A stretch of 64,000 nt of DNA, taken from the NCBI RefSeq assembly GCF_000312525.1, contig NZ_HE997451.1:469008-533007 (forward strand), read 5' to 3'. Origin of the DNA: Bartonella florencae. GTDB lineage: Bacteria; Pseudomonadota; Alphaproteobacteria; Rhizobiales; Rhizobiaceae. Every line of letters begins with the position of its first letter. Within the stretch, counting starts at the first letter, position 1. Below, piece after piece: positions 22,896-31,864 of the stretch. The position numbers were made by a program, and so were the translations under genes. The notes under the pieces were generated by a model. It saw only the letters and a program-made list of their open reading frames with translations, made no database searches and was not told the DNA's origin.

Positions 22896-23977
22896 TTCTT
22901 GCTGCCTTCAAAACGAGGAATTTCTGCTAAACTAAATAATTTCATATCTGCAGCAGGACTCTTCGCCTGTGTGCGTACACCAATCCGCAACTTTGCAGAA
23001 CGTGAACGAGGATTTTGTTGGAGTTCTTCTTGATTTGCAGTGATCACACCTTTGAACAAAGGAGAAAATATTGCTGGAACTTTCTTTATTTCAGGCAGAT
23101 AGCGCGATCTTACATGCTCTCCTGAACGTGCAGAAAAAAATCTTTTGACCATGCGATCTTCAAGAGAATGAAAACTCACAACTCCCAAACGACCTCCTGG
23201 TTTCAAAATACGTTCAGCAGCAAATAAACCGCGTGCAAGTTCACCCATTTCATCATTCACATAAATACGAAGAGCTTGAAATACACGCGTTGCAGGATGA
23301 ATACGCTCACTGCTTTTATGCCCCACCAACACCTCAATGGCATGTGCAAGATCACTTGTACGCAAAAAAGGTTGAACAGAGCGGCGTTTTTCAATCATTC
23401 GTGCAATTCGGCCTGCATAGCGTTCTTCTCCTAAGATTTTAAAGATTCTTGCTAACTCACTACTTTTTAAATGATTTACAACATCACTGGCAGTAAAACC
23501 TGTCTGAGCCATTCGCATATCTAAGGGGCCATCTCTTTGAAAAGAAAATCCCCTCTTAGCTTCATCAAGCTGCATTGAAGAGACACCAATATCCAAAATA
23601 ACTGCATCTACCTTCTCTTCAACCACACACTCCAATTTTGAAAACTCCATCTGCACCAAACGAAGTCGTGGAAAGAATTCATCAACAAGCGACTGTCCCG
23701 CAGAAATAGCGTAAGGATCGCGATCAAGAGCAATAACTTGGGCACCTGCATTTAACAAAGCACGCGTATAACCACCAGCACCAAAGGTACCATCAATCAC
23801 TTTTGCCCCAGCCAATGGCGCAAGCCCAGCTAAAACCGGCTGTAACAACACTGGAATATGGCGTTCAGCTCTGTGACCTTGTTCTGTCAAAATAATCCGT
23901 CTTGATTTATGTTGTTTAAAATCAACAGTTCTCTGATAGTAACTGATATAAGACATAACCAAAGCGTTATCTTCCAC
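22892..23977 (-). CDS. rsmH: 16S rRNA (cytosine1402-N4)-methyltransferase RsmH (MraW)
   Basis: RsmH methylates C1402 of 16S rRNA in the decoding centre. It begins the conserved core with RHIPVLLQPVLAGL, has the SAM motif DGTFGAGGYTRALL, and continues with LDIGVSSMQLDEAKRGFSF, RIHPATRVFQALRI and VVSFHSLEDRMVKRFF, all family hallmarks. The frame opens with a GTG at 23977; an ATG at 23956 is an alternative, and residues before the core are not conserved. It is the first gene of the dcw run here; no mraZ precedes it. Confidence 0.95.
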   Translation of the reverse strand: MEDNALVMSYISYYQRTVDFKQHKSRRIILTEQGHRAERHIPVLLQPVLAGLAPLAGAKVIDGTFGAGGYTRALLNAGAQVIALDRDPYAISAGQSLVDEFFPRLRLVQMEFSKLECVVEEKVDAVILDIGVSSMQLDEAKRGFSFQRDGPLDMRMAQTGFTASDVVNHLKSSELARIFKILGEERYAGRIARMIEKRRSVQPFLRTSDLAHAIEVLVGHKSSERIHPATRVFQALRIYVNDEMGELARGLFAAERILKPGGRLGVVSFHSLEDRMVKRFFSARSGEHVRSRYLPEIKKVPAIFSPLFKGVITANQEELQQNPRSRSAKLRIGVRTQAKSPAADMKLFSLAEIPRFEGSKK

Positions 23978-24170
23978 ATCTCACAATGAAAGAAAATAAA
24001 GCTCAAGTTAAACCAACGCATATTCTAACGCATTATAATTAAAGAAATGTTATGATTTTTAAAAAGCTTTTTGTTTAAATGCATCTTTCAAAAGCACCGT
24101 TTTTATAGAAAAAACCTCTGTATAAAGTTGACAATATACAATGCACAAAATGCATTCAGTAATAAAAGAT

Positions 24171-24556
24171 CAGTCGGCCTATAAGCCGGGTTCTGTATAA
24201 TAAAGTTTACACTTTATATGGCAACCATTCATCTAGGACGGATGTTACCATCCGCCTCATGCAACCTACCCGAATGACTCGCTCGGAAACCAGCTGCAAG
24301 CTTAAATCTTGCGCGTCATTTCTATTTGGTCTTGCTCCCAGTGGGGTTTACCTTGCCACATTCATTACTGAATGCGCGGTGGGCTCTTACCCCACCCTTT
24401 CACCCTTACCTATAAAAATAGGCGGTTTACTTTCTGTGGCACTTTCCCTAGGGTCGCCCCCGCCGGGCGTTACCCGGCACCGTTTTTCCGCGGAGCCCGG
24501 ACTTTCCTCACCTGCCACATTTCAATATTGGACAAGCGCGGCTGCCCAGCCGACTG
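24171..24556 (-). ncRNA. rnpB: RNase P RNA (M1 RNA, type A)
   Basis: This is the catalytic RNA that trims tRNA 5' leaders. Read on the minus strand, the element carries the conserved CR I segment (GAGGAAAGTCCGGGC), the GGTAACGCCCGGCGGGGG region, a P8/P10-11-like GGAAAGTGCCACAGAAA block, the GGTAAACCCC segment, and the 3' conserved AGAACCCGGCTTA. The ends pair to form helix P1: CAGTCGGC at 24549-24556 with GCCGACTG at 24171-24178. Length is about 386 nt, usual for alphaproteobacteria. It lies between a lytic transglycosylase gene and rsmH. Exact mature ends are inferred from P1. Confidence 0.95.
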
Positions 24557-24643
24557 ACAAGCTATTTATAAAACATTTTTCATCAAGTGAAAATAGTATA
24601 CTCAAGAGATTTTATAGCAAATACATTACCTTCAAACTCATTT

Positions 24644-25168
24644 TTATTTTAATGAAGCCAAATAAGTTTTTACTCTTGAACAATATTTTGCCGAAACGGA
24701 ATTCATTTTTTTTGCCGCATGACCTGCATTATATTTAAGAATTGTGCCACAGGTTTTGCCGCCACTGAGTTTATATGCCCGTGCCAAATAACGCATACCA
24801 TATTCAAGATTTGTTGCAGGATCGTAAAGATCTTGTACAGAGCCATTAAATCCTAACCCTCGTGCCGTAGAAGGTTTAATTTGCATCAAACCTATTTCAC
24901 CAGCAGCTCCCTTTGTACGTGCTTTATAATTACTTTCAATTTTTACAACAGCATGTGCTAAATTAACAGGAACATTGTATTTATTTGCAAATTTCTGAAT
25001 AAGATTCTCATAAGGACGAACAGAAATCTTATCAGAAATATTCCCTGAATTTTCAGTTGATCCTGCAACATTTAAGACGATATGAGCAAAATTTATATCC
25101 AACGTAAAAAATACAGCAAATGCTGTACTTAAAAGAACTTTCAAAAATTGCATTTTCCTTCTCTTCAT
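24644..25168 (-). CDS. Lytic transglycosylase, SLT domain
   Basis: The predicted enzyme cleaves MurNAc-GlcNAc bonds in periplasmic peptidoglycan with 1,6-anhydro ring formation. A signal peptide occupies about residues 8-30. The SLT fold then shows the catalytic glutamate in VVKIESNYKA (near residue 78), GEIGLMQIKPSTARGLGF, NLEYGMRYLARA and the tyrosine-bearing LKYNAGH-like segment. It is a small 174-residue single-domain protein, similar in size to VirB1-like and MltE-like enzymes; no type IV secretion genes lie nearby. A second ATG at 25153, with AAGGA just before it, is also a possible start. Confidence 0.9.
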   Translation of the reverse strand: MKRRKMQFLKVLLSTAFAVFFTLDINFAHIVLNVAGSTENSGNISDKISVRPYENLIQKFANKYNVPVNLAHAVVKIESNYKARTKGAAGEIGLMQIKPSTARGLGFNGSVQDLYDPATNLEYGMRYLARAYKLSGGKTCGTILKYNAGHAAKKMNSVSAKYCSRVKTYLASLK

Positions 25169-26011
25169 TTAAGACATTTTCAAACCCTAGCCGCAATGAC
25201 TTTGCAGACGCATTCTACAGAAAAAAAAAGCTAAAGAGCGGCTCAAAAATGAAAATATTAAGACAATTTCAAGTTATTTTTTTGCAATAGAAAAAAATTC
25301 TTACATTATAAAATATATGTCTCTTTATCTCGTAAAATATAGAAACATAAAGAAACTATAACGGAAATTTAAATCTACTAAAAAGGCGATATATTTTTCT
25401 ATTTTCTGAATAAAACTACTACATTATTTATTTATAGCAAAAACAGCATCAAAAATACCACTGCCATTTCTTATAGAGAATTTTTAAAACCTTTTATTGA
25501 AATCAATTCCCCAATCGCCACAAAAGCGACACACACTAAAGCTCTCTTAGCAAACACTCTGGATACTGCAAAACACCTAATAAAGAAAAGGAATCTACAC
25601 CAACTTCCCTATGGGCAATAAACAAAAAACATCTGTAAAAAATGATCCGAGAAAAGCTATTTACCAAAATAAATCATTCCAATGGAATGCAAATAAATAT
25701 GTATCAAAATGCTCGCTTTTAGGTCGCTTAGCACAGTTAACAATTATTTCTATCTTTTTTAAAAGTTTGATAAAATATAGTATTTAAAAATACCCATCTT
25801 ACCCCCCTATTATAACTCCATTCACCCTTAGATATCACTTCGCTACCTTTAAAAATCATCTAGTGAATAAACATTGCAAGATCTGTAAAAAAAAGGAAAG
25901 CAAGCATTTTATCGCCTTTTCCCTCAATATAAAAATACATGATATAAATCCTCTACAGACCTTTTACAACTTTAGGAAAAACTATAAACGCATAATTTTT
26001 AAAAGAAATAA
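25169..26011. other. Intergenic, gene-poor
   Basis: No convincing gene is visible. One short frame on the plus strand, 25611-25787 (58 residues, MGNKQKTSVKNDPRKAIY onward, ending hydrophobic), reads plausibly but has no close SD and no recognisable family. I regard it as unproven. The rest is AT-rich with no clear hairpins. Confidence 0.4.
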
Positions 26012-26413
26012 CTAAAAATAACTTCCAGAGACAGAAGGATGAGAAATCGCTTTTGATAAAACCACAGCAACAATTCTACCCAATTTCTGAGCCTGTTCAC
26101 TGTTGTGACCATTCGCAAAAGCAAAAGCAATCATGTCACAGCGCACTTGCTCAATAATTTTTTTTTGTTGCTCAGAACTCAGCTTAGAAAGACGTACAAT
26201 AATATCTGGAAAAAACACTGCCAATCTCTCTAAAAACGCTTCCTCTGTAATATTAATCTGGGATGAAGAAAAAATATGCTCAAATGAAGAAGAAAAAGAG
26301 CGATTAAACAAAAAATGACGAACCGCAACATTTCGAGAAGCAAAAAGGCTAGCAAAAAAAGCAAAAAAAACTAATAAAATGAAAAAAACACGACGCCCAC
26401 TAGACTCCATCAT
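26012..26413 (-). CDS. Small membrane or secreted protein of unknown function
   Basis: I do not recognise this 133-residue protein. A strongly hydrophobic, Phe-rich stretch (about residues 9-25) is either a signal peptide or a membrane anchor. It is followed by an alpha-helical, probably periplasmic domain with segments such as FPDIIVRLSKLSSEQQKKIIEQVRCDM and a helical C-terminus. It stands alone on the minus strand between two long noncoding stretches, about 200 bases downstream of the structured element at 26610-26724. It has no cysteine-based lipobox. The reading frame composition looks coding, but its function is unknown. Confidence 0.65.
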   Translation of the reverse strand: MMESSGRRVFFILLVFFAFFASLFASRNVAVRHFLFNRSFSSSFEHIFSSSQINITEEAFLERLAVFFPDIIVRLSKLSSEQQKKIIEQVRCDMIAFAFANGHNSEQAQKLGRIVAVVLSKAISHPSVSGSYF

Positions 26414-26609
26414 CTCTTACCTAAAGATCACAACACACAAAATGAATAGCCATAAAGCGCTAAACCTTTAATGAAAACAACCTTCTAATTATTGAAATAC
26501 AGAAAACATAAGCAGTCAAAATTATGTGAGACACCACTGACACGCCCAGAAACACCGTATACCCAACCACTTTCATAATATTTTATAAAACCCTCAAGAT
26601 CAATTTCCC

Positions 26610-26724
26610 AAAAGCTTGGCTGAGAATTTTCCCAGCCAAGCCAGACAATCTAGGGGATCCACGCGGGGGGGGGGAGGAGGTTCCCCGATCGTCTTCTCGC
26701 ATCGACCACTAAGATAACCGATGC
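26610..26724 (-). ncRNA. Candidate structured small RNA with terminator and G10 tract
   Basis: Read on the minus strand there are three successive hairpins. The first is GCATCG/CGATGC (26699-26704 with 26719-26724). The second is GGGGA/TCCCC (26653-26657 with 26682-26686), enclosing a ten-base C run that is ten G on the plus strand at 26665-26674. The third is a perfect 9-bp stem GCTTGGCTG/CAGCCAAGC (26614-26622 with 26633-26641) followed by TTTT. The last has the form of a Rho-independent terminator. The GC content is far above the flanks. No frame across it is convincing. The 5' end is unknown. It may be a small RNA or a leader of the small gene at 26012-26413. Bartonella is known to carry a family of regulatory RNAs (Brt); I cannot tell whether this is one. 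Confidence 0.45.
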
Positions 26725-26889
26725 AATACTCTTGCTATGGAATAAAATGTCCTAAACAACAAGAAATTCTTATCACCTTCTATACAAAAAAACACAAAAA
26801 AAATTATAAGCCGTTTAAAAATGGAAAAATTTAGGCAAAAAACATTCAAAATGATCCAATTTGAAGCAATTTTATTTCAAGGAGAATCA

Positions 26890-26910
26890 ATAATGATCTA
26901 GGATCATTAT
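26890..26910. promoter_or_regulatory. 21-bp palindrome with Fur-box-like arms
   Basis: ATAATGATC and GATCATTAT form a perfect 9-bp inverted repeat around a 3-base centre (TAG). The arms ATAATGAT/ATCATTAT match the classical Fur-box arms, but the spacing between those arms is 5 bases instead of 1. It lies about 165 bases upstream of the candidate RNA on the minus strand. It could be an operator; no gene is adjacent on the plus strand. Confidence 0.35.
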
Positions 26911-27909
26911 AATTTCACAGTTGTTTTTCAAAAACTTCAGTAATCATAAAAATTTAAAAGCATAAGCGTTTTGCTTGGATATTATTATAAATAAAAGGCA
27001 AAACATATAAAAACAACAAATACGTTTTCGATAGCTTTCCAATATAACAAGCAAAACATGAGCTCTTTAGCCAATCATATCGAATCGTTTACCACCTCAA
27101 CGCAAGATTGCTACAATTTCTTTTTCAACCAGCAAATTTCAATATATTACTGTAAAAGATAATAATGAATAGTGATCATTTGCCTTCTTATACTGGGCTT
27201 AATTTCTCTTACAAAATGATACAATAGAGTTTACTGTACACAAAAAATTGCTGTATTCTGTTATCTAGAAAAAATTTACCAATAACGTCTTTTTTACTGA
27301 TTCCCTTTTTATGAAATCATATCTCTCGTAAAAAATGGCACTTTCATTCATTTTCTTAAAGAGATATTTCATCTTGCTTGCTTGCTTTCTTCCTCATCTC
27401 TATGCGTAAATCATAGAACACAAGATCCATTGAAAAAACCATTTTTATACTTAAGAGAGCAACAAGCCAGTATCACATATTGACCTGTTTTCAATATTGC
27501 AGATGTGTTTGCATTCCAATATTTCATTAAGAAGCGTATTAACTTCTTTCTCAAAAAGTTTTTTTCCATAGATGATTTTTTCTTAATAACACACAAACAA
27601 ATAGTTTTTGAAATCAAAGGCTTAGAATGAAAATATCCTATATTGGGAATTCTCATGCATGTTGGAAAATAATGAATATATTGCTCCTTAATACTGTATC
27701 AACACACATTGATAATGACCCTAAGAGTTTTTCATCTCTATAGAAATTTTAATGATACAGCTCATAAGCCCATCCTATTAAAGCACAAGTAAATCTTACA
27801 AGAAAACACAATGCGCATGTAAAAAATAACTTTTTAAAGACTGACTCAAATGACATTTCTACTTCTTGTAATAAAAAAGACAGAGAATAAAGCAGGTTCA
27901 CAAATAGGA
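26911..27909. other. Intergenic, about 1 kb without a supported gene
   Basis: This stretch is AT-rich and frames are short. A minus frame at 27411-27656 (81 residues) has no SD and no recognisable features. I see no insertion sequence, no repeat array and no clear RNA. Confidence 0.4.
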
Positions 27910-28848
27910 CTACGCAAAATCCACCTTTTTATCCTTGATATCATCTACCAAGACACGCGGATCACGTGCAAGCCAAACTGCAACCATGAATCCCTCATTA
28001 TTTTCATTTTGCATAGAGGTAAAACAACGCTTTTGTTCCAGAACAAGTCCTGCATTTTTAAGCCATAATTCCATTTGTAGGCCTAAGAACCCACGCTGCA
28101 TATCAGCATAACAGACATGTAAAGAATCAACATCATGTGCAATAAAATCCACAATCAGCAAACGTCCCTGAGGACGTAAAACACGCGCCACCTCATGAAG
28201 AACTCTCTCAGGATTCTTAAGAAAATGAAGAGCCCAATGAAGAAGAATCAAATCAAAAGTTTCTTCTCCAACAGAAAGCTGCAAAACATCACTCTCAAGC
28301 GTAATTTCAATGGAACGCCTATAAAGACCTGAAAATAATTCCAAAACAGAAGCTGTATTTATACCAATACTTAGCATAGTTTCAAATGGGTTATCGCCAA
28401 TAATTTTAAGTAAAGCACTATCCACAACATGATCTGCAATAGAGGATAATCGAAATGCCTCCCACTGCACTGCATTTCGTAAAAAAAACTCCCTCCTCAT
28501 TCTTTTGCACTGTTTTTTTACATCCAACAAACGTTCTAAATCATGTGCTAATATGACCTCATGCTCTGGCAAAGCCCCAATAACAGCCATCATAATGTCT
28601 TTTCTCCAACAATTATGACAAAACTTAAAATAATTCTCTGCCCCCTTCTGATAGGAAGTAATCAAGCATGCCTCACACAATAAATGTAAATACTGCAAAA
28701 CATGCGATTGCGACTGACCGAGGATAAAACTAAGATCGGAGGTGGTTAAATCTTCGTGATACAATAGTGCCAAAATACGTAAATGATTCGTTTTTGTCAT
28801 CGTTTTCAGAAAACGAACCATTGCATCCAAATTTTCTACTTTTTTCAT
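27910..28848 (-). CDS. ArsR-type HTH / SAM-methyltransferase-like fusion, probably catalytically impaired
   Basis: The N-terminal 90 residues form a winged-helix ArsR domain (TNHLRILALLYHEDLTTSDLSFILG, then QSHVLQYLHLLCEACLI). A class I methyltransferase domain follows, with FDLILLHWALHFLKNPERVLHEVARVLRPQGRLLIVDF intact in its second half. In relatives, motif I reads like LDLGTGTG; here it is MLSIGINTAS, with the glycines lost. The stretch between motif I and FDLILLHW is also about 25 residues shorter than usual. In many alphaproteobacteria such a gene precedes metF/metH; none is here. The ATG at 28848 has AAGGA upstream; a TTG codon precedes it. The protein probably still folds as a regulator. 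Confidence 0.85.
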   Translation of the reverse strand: MKKVENLDAMVRFLKTMTKTNHLRILALLYHEDLTTSDLSFILGQSQSHVLQYLHLLCEACLITSYQKGAENYFKFCHNCWRKDIMMAVIGALPEHEVILAHDLERLLDVKKQCKRMRREFFLRNAVQWEAFRLSSIADHVVDSALLKIIGDNPFETMLSIGINTASVLELFSGLYRRSIEITLESDVLQLSVGEETFDLILLHWALHFLKNPERVLHEVARVLRPQGRLLIVDFIAHDVDSLHVCYADMQRGFLGLQMELWLKNAGLVLEQKRCFTSMQNENNEGFMVAVWLARDPRVLVDDIKDKKVDFA

Positions 28849-29350
28849 CAATATTCCTTAACCTAGGTAAATGTTTATTCCGAATAATAGAAAATCAAAC
28901 AGAAGGCATAGAGTTGCATAACTGTTGTTCATATTGTTTTCTGATAATATAAAAATGAGAGATTTCTAAAAAACGAAGAGCTTTCTGCCCCACTATTTCC
29001 CCAATCGCAAAACCATATACAAAAACTTATAACGCTCTACTATAACTTGATACGTATGCGATATTGATACACGTTACCAGCAATCAAATATGATAGACTT
29101 ACTCCGTAAAGAATATAATCAAAATTCTACGTTATTTCGATGTTAGATGCGATGAACAAAAACCGCACACCATGGCATACACTGTTAAAAATAAAACAAT
29201 ACATTAATTAAAATGATCATTTACCATTTTTAATGAGAATGAGTCCGCAAATATGACAAGATTACCTTATTACATCCCTCTTATGAAGCATCAAAAAAAC
29301 ATTCACTCGCCATATTACAATCAAGATGAGCATTTGATAAAGTCTGTTTT
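28849..29350. other. Intergenic, no supported gene
   Basis: AT-rich sequence between two minus-strand genes. It should contain the promoter of the ArsR-methyltransferase gene, but I could not fix a convincing -35/-10 pair. No RNA or repeat is seen apart from the hairpin that begins at 29351. Confidence 0.35.
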
Positions 29351-29372
29351 AAAAGGCGCAAAAACGCCTTTT
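29351..29372 (-). terminator. Hairpin terminator downstream of ettA
   Basis: A perfect 8-bp stem AAAAGGCG/CGCCTTTT encloses a 6-base loop about 97 bases after the ettA stop. It has A and T arms on both strands, so it could act in both directions. It lies inside a short plus-strand frame (29253-29447), which argues that the frame is not a gene. Confidence 0.6.
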
Positions 29373-29468
29373 AGAATCGTCCTAATGAAGAACTATCGCA
29401 ATATTGGCAGAGGCACAGCAACACCAATTACCATTTTTAAAGACTAAGCTTAATAAAAACACACAATT

Positions 29469-31118
29469 CTAGCGTGTAAGTAGCTTGTAATTAACACGCT
29501 TAAAATTGAGAGATTCTGCACCAAAACGGCGTATCTTATCAGCCTCATATTCGGCAAAATTGCCTTCAAACCATTCCACATGGCCATCACCTTCAAAGGC
29601 TAAAATATGCGTGGCCAATCGATCAAGAAACATCCGATCATGTGATATAATAACAGCACAACCAGCAAAATTTTCCAATGCATCTTCCAATGCTGCTAAT
29701 GTTTCAGTATCAAGGTCATTCGTTGGTTCATCAAGAAGAAGAACATTGCCTCCTTCCTTTAAAAGTTTAGCTAAATGGACTCGATTACGCTGCCCTCCGG
29801 ATAAATTTGCCACCTTTTGCTGCTGATCTGTCCCCTTGAAATTAAAGGCACCGCAATAAGCGCGACTATTCATCTCATATTTGCCTAATTTAATAATGTC
29901 ATTTCCACCAGAAACCTCTTCCCAAACGGTTTTATCGCCCGCCAACGCATCACGACTCTGATCAACGTAACTCATATGAACCGTTTCTCCAATACGTATT
30001 TGACCTGAATCTTGCTGTTCCTGCCCCGTCAACATTTTAAACAAAGTAGATTTTCCCATACCATTGGCACCAATAACTCCCACAATACCACCAGCAGGAA
30101 GTTTAAAAGAGAGATCATCAATTAAGACACGCTCACCATATGCTTTAGAGAGATTATTAACTTCAATCACCACCTGCCCCAATCTTTCCCCAATAGGAAT
30201 AATGATTTGTGCCTCTCCAAGACGGCGCTCACGTGCAGCTTGAACTAATTCATCATAGGCTTTAATCCGAGCTTTTGATTTTGCTTGACGCCCTTTTGGG
30301 CTAGAAGCTATCCACTCTTGCTCACGGGATAATGCCCGCTGACGTGCAGCCTCTTCACGCCCTTCCTGCGCCAGACGCTTGGCTTTCGCCGCCAAATAAG
30401 CAGAATAATTCCCCTCATAAGGAATGCCTTTACCGCGATCTACTTCTAAAATCCAACCCGTTACATTATCAAGAAAATAACGATCATGAGTCACCAAAAG
30501 CACCGCACCAGGATATTCACGCAGATGCCTTTCAAGCCAAGCTGTCGTTTCTGCATCCAAATGGTTTGTCGGTTCATCCAAAAGCAATAAATCAGGTTTT
30601 GACAACAGCAATTTACAAAGAGCAACGCGTCGCTTTTCACCTCCTGAAAGCTTTACAACACTCTCATTGGCGGGGGGACAACCAAGAGCAGCCATAGCCA
30701 TTTCCACTTGACTTTCTAAATCCCAAAGATTTTGGCTATCAATAATATCTTGAAGCCGTGCACTTTCATCGGCCGTTTTTTCGCTATAATTCATCATCAA
30801 TTCGTTATAACGCTCGACAATTGCCTGCTTATCTGCAACCCCTTCCATCACATTGCCGCGCACATCTTTGCTTGTATCAAGAAGAGGTTCTTGCGGCAGA
30901 TAACCACAACGTGCACCTTCCGAAAGCCATGCTTCTCCTGTATATTCCTTATCAAGCCCAGCCATAATACGTAAAATGGTTGATTTACCCGCACCATTTG
31001 GTCCTAAAATACCAATCTTTGCATCTGGATAAAAAGACAGATGAATATTTTCTAAAATTTTTTTATTGCCGTAAGCCTTGCTAAGCCCAGCCATGTGATA
31101 GATAAATTGACGTGCCAT
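29469..31118 (-). CDS. ettA: Energy-dependent translational throttle protein EttA (ABC-F ATPase)
   Basis: EttA binds the ribosomal E site and gates entry into elongation according to the ATP/ADP ratio. It has two ABC cassettes without membrane segments. The first has GPNGAGKST (about residue 39), LSGGEKRRVALCKLLL and LLLLDEPTNHLD. The second has GANGMGKST, LSGGQRNRVHLAKLL and LLLDEPTNDLD. Between them lies the linker with EWIASSPKGRQAKSKARI typical of EttA. The 549-residue length and the arm region fit EttA rather than Uup or YheS. It is monocistronic, with AAAGGGA before its ATG and a hairpin terminator after it. Confidence 0.95.
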   Translation of the reverse strand: MARQFIYHMAGLSKAYGNKKILENIHLSFYPDAKIGILGPNGAGKSTILRIMAGLDKEYTGEAWLSEGARCGYLPQEPLLDTSKDVRGNVMEGVADKQAIVERYNELMMNYSEKTADESARLQDIIDSQNLWDLESQVEMAMAALGCPPANESVVKLSGGEKRRVALCKLLLSKPDLLLLDEPTNHLDAETTAWLERHLREYPGAVLLVTHDRYFLDNVTGWILEVDRGKGIPYEGNYSAYLAAKAKRLAQEGREEAARQRALSREQEWIASSPKGRQAKSKARIKAYDELVQAARERRLGEAQIIIPIGERLGQVVIEVNNLSKAYGERVLIDDLSFKLPAGGIVGVIGANGMGKSTLFKMLTGQEQQDSGQIRIGETVHMSYVDQSRDALAGDKTVWEEVSGGNDIIKLGKYEMNSRAYCGAFNFKGTDQQQKVANLSGGQRNRVHLAKLLKEGGNVLLLDEPTNDLDTETLAALEDALENFAGCAVIISHDRMFLDRLATHILAFEGDGHVEWFEGNFAEYEADKIRRFGAESLNFKRVNYKLLTR

Positions 31119-31280
31119 AAATTTCCCTTTATATTGCGCGGTATTAAAGGTTAGGACTTTGAAAAATTGCTTTCGCTTTTCTTAAGCTACACAGTCGAAG
31201 AGTGCGTGCATTGTACCAAAAGCTCTTCACTTTATATTGATATATTTTTTTTAATCTCACAAGCCCTACAACGATTTTAA

Positions 31281-31817
31281 ATGCAAAAAAACACCCCTTT
31301 GAAAAACAAAGAGCAAATTTTTTTAGCTGTACCGGAAACGTGTCATCAAACATCACCTATCTTTTCTATGCCAGACACAACATTGTGTTTTTACCGTATT
31401 AAACCAACATATAAATGCAATCTGGTACCACCCCAAAAACCAATTCTCTATGCCCCCTCTTTTTTTGCCCTATGGGCTTTACATTACGCAGTACAAAATC
31501 CTTCCCTTTTTTCATCAATTTTATGTTATGGAAAAGAATGCATGTCCTCCCTTGCCTTGACATGGCTTAAACTGCGTTTACAAAACGATCGCCGCCTTAT
31601 GGGATCTGACGTTCCAAGTCTGATGATCATGAAAGCTTTGCACCAACATGTGGCGATGAGTCACTATAGTGCACTCCCCATTGGACAATGGCTACAATTC
31701 GTAAAAGCCTATAAAATGAATTGTAAAAGCCTCTCTATTCCTCTTTTTTGGCTTGATAATTATAAAAATAACACCGACATCCACGAAATTGTTTTAAAAC
31801 TTCAAAATAAAATATGA
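31281..31817 (+). CDS. Protein of unknown function upstream of pncA
   Basis: I do not recognise this 178-residue protein. It lacks a signal peptide and has no obvious enzyme motif. The middle (YAPSFFALWALHYAVQNPSLFSSILCYG) is hydrophobic but probably amphipathic; the region after it is basic (LTWLKLRLQNDRRLMGSDVP). The end is rich in Asn and Lys. It is followed by pncA after 47 bases on the same strand, so the two may be cotranscribed. The start is uncertain because no good SD precedes the first ATG; an ATG at 31371 is an alternative. The frame is long for AT-rich DNA and I take it as a real gene. Confidence 0.6.
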   Translation: MQKNTPLKNKEQIFLAVPETCHQTSPIFSMPDTTLCFYRIKPTYKCNLVPPQKPILYAPSFFALWALHYAVQNPSLFSSILCYGKECMSSLALTWLKLRLQNDRRLMGSDVPSLMIMKALHQHVAMSHYSALPIGQWLQFVKAYKMNCKSLSIPLFWLDNYKNNTDIHEIVLKLQNKI

Positions 31818-31864
31818 TCTTTTAAAGAGAGCATAAAAGTTAAGCCTCCGACAGGAGTATATCC

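Noticed and set aside
27411..27656. 81-residue minus frame in the 26.9-27.9 kb gap
   Set aside because: Low-complexity composition, no SD and no partner genes.
29253..29447. 64-residue plus frame between the ArsR gene and ettA
   Set aside because: A perfect terminator-type hairpin (29351-29372) lies inside it, the SD is poor and no family is recognisable.
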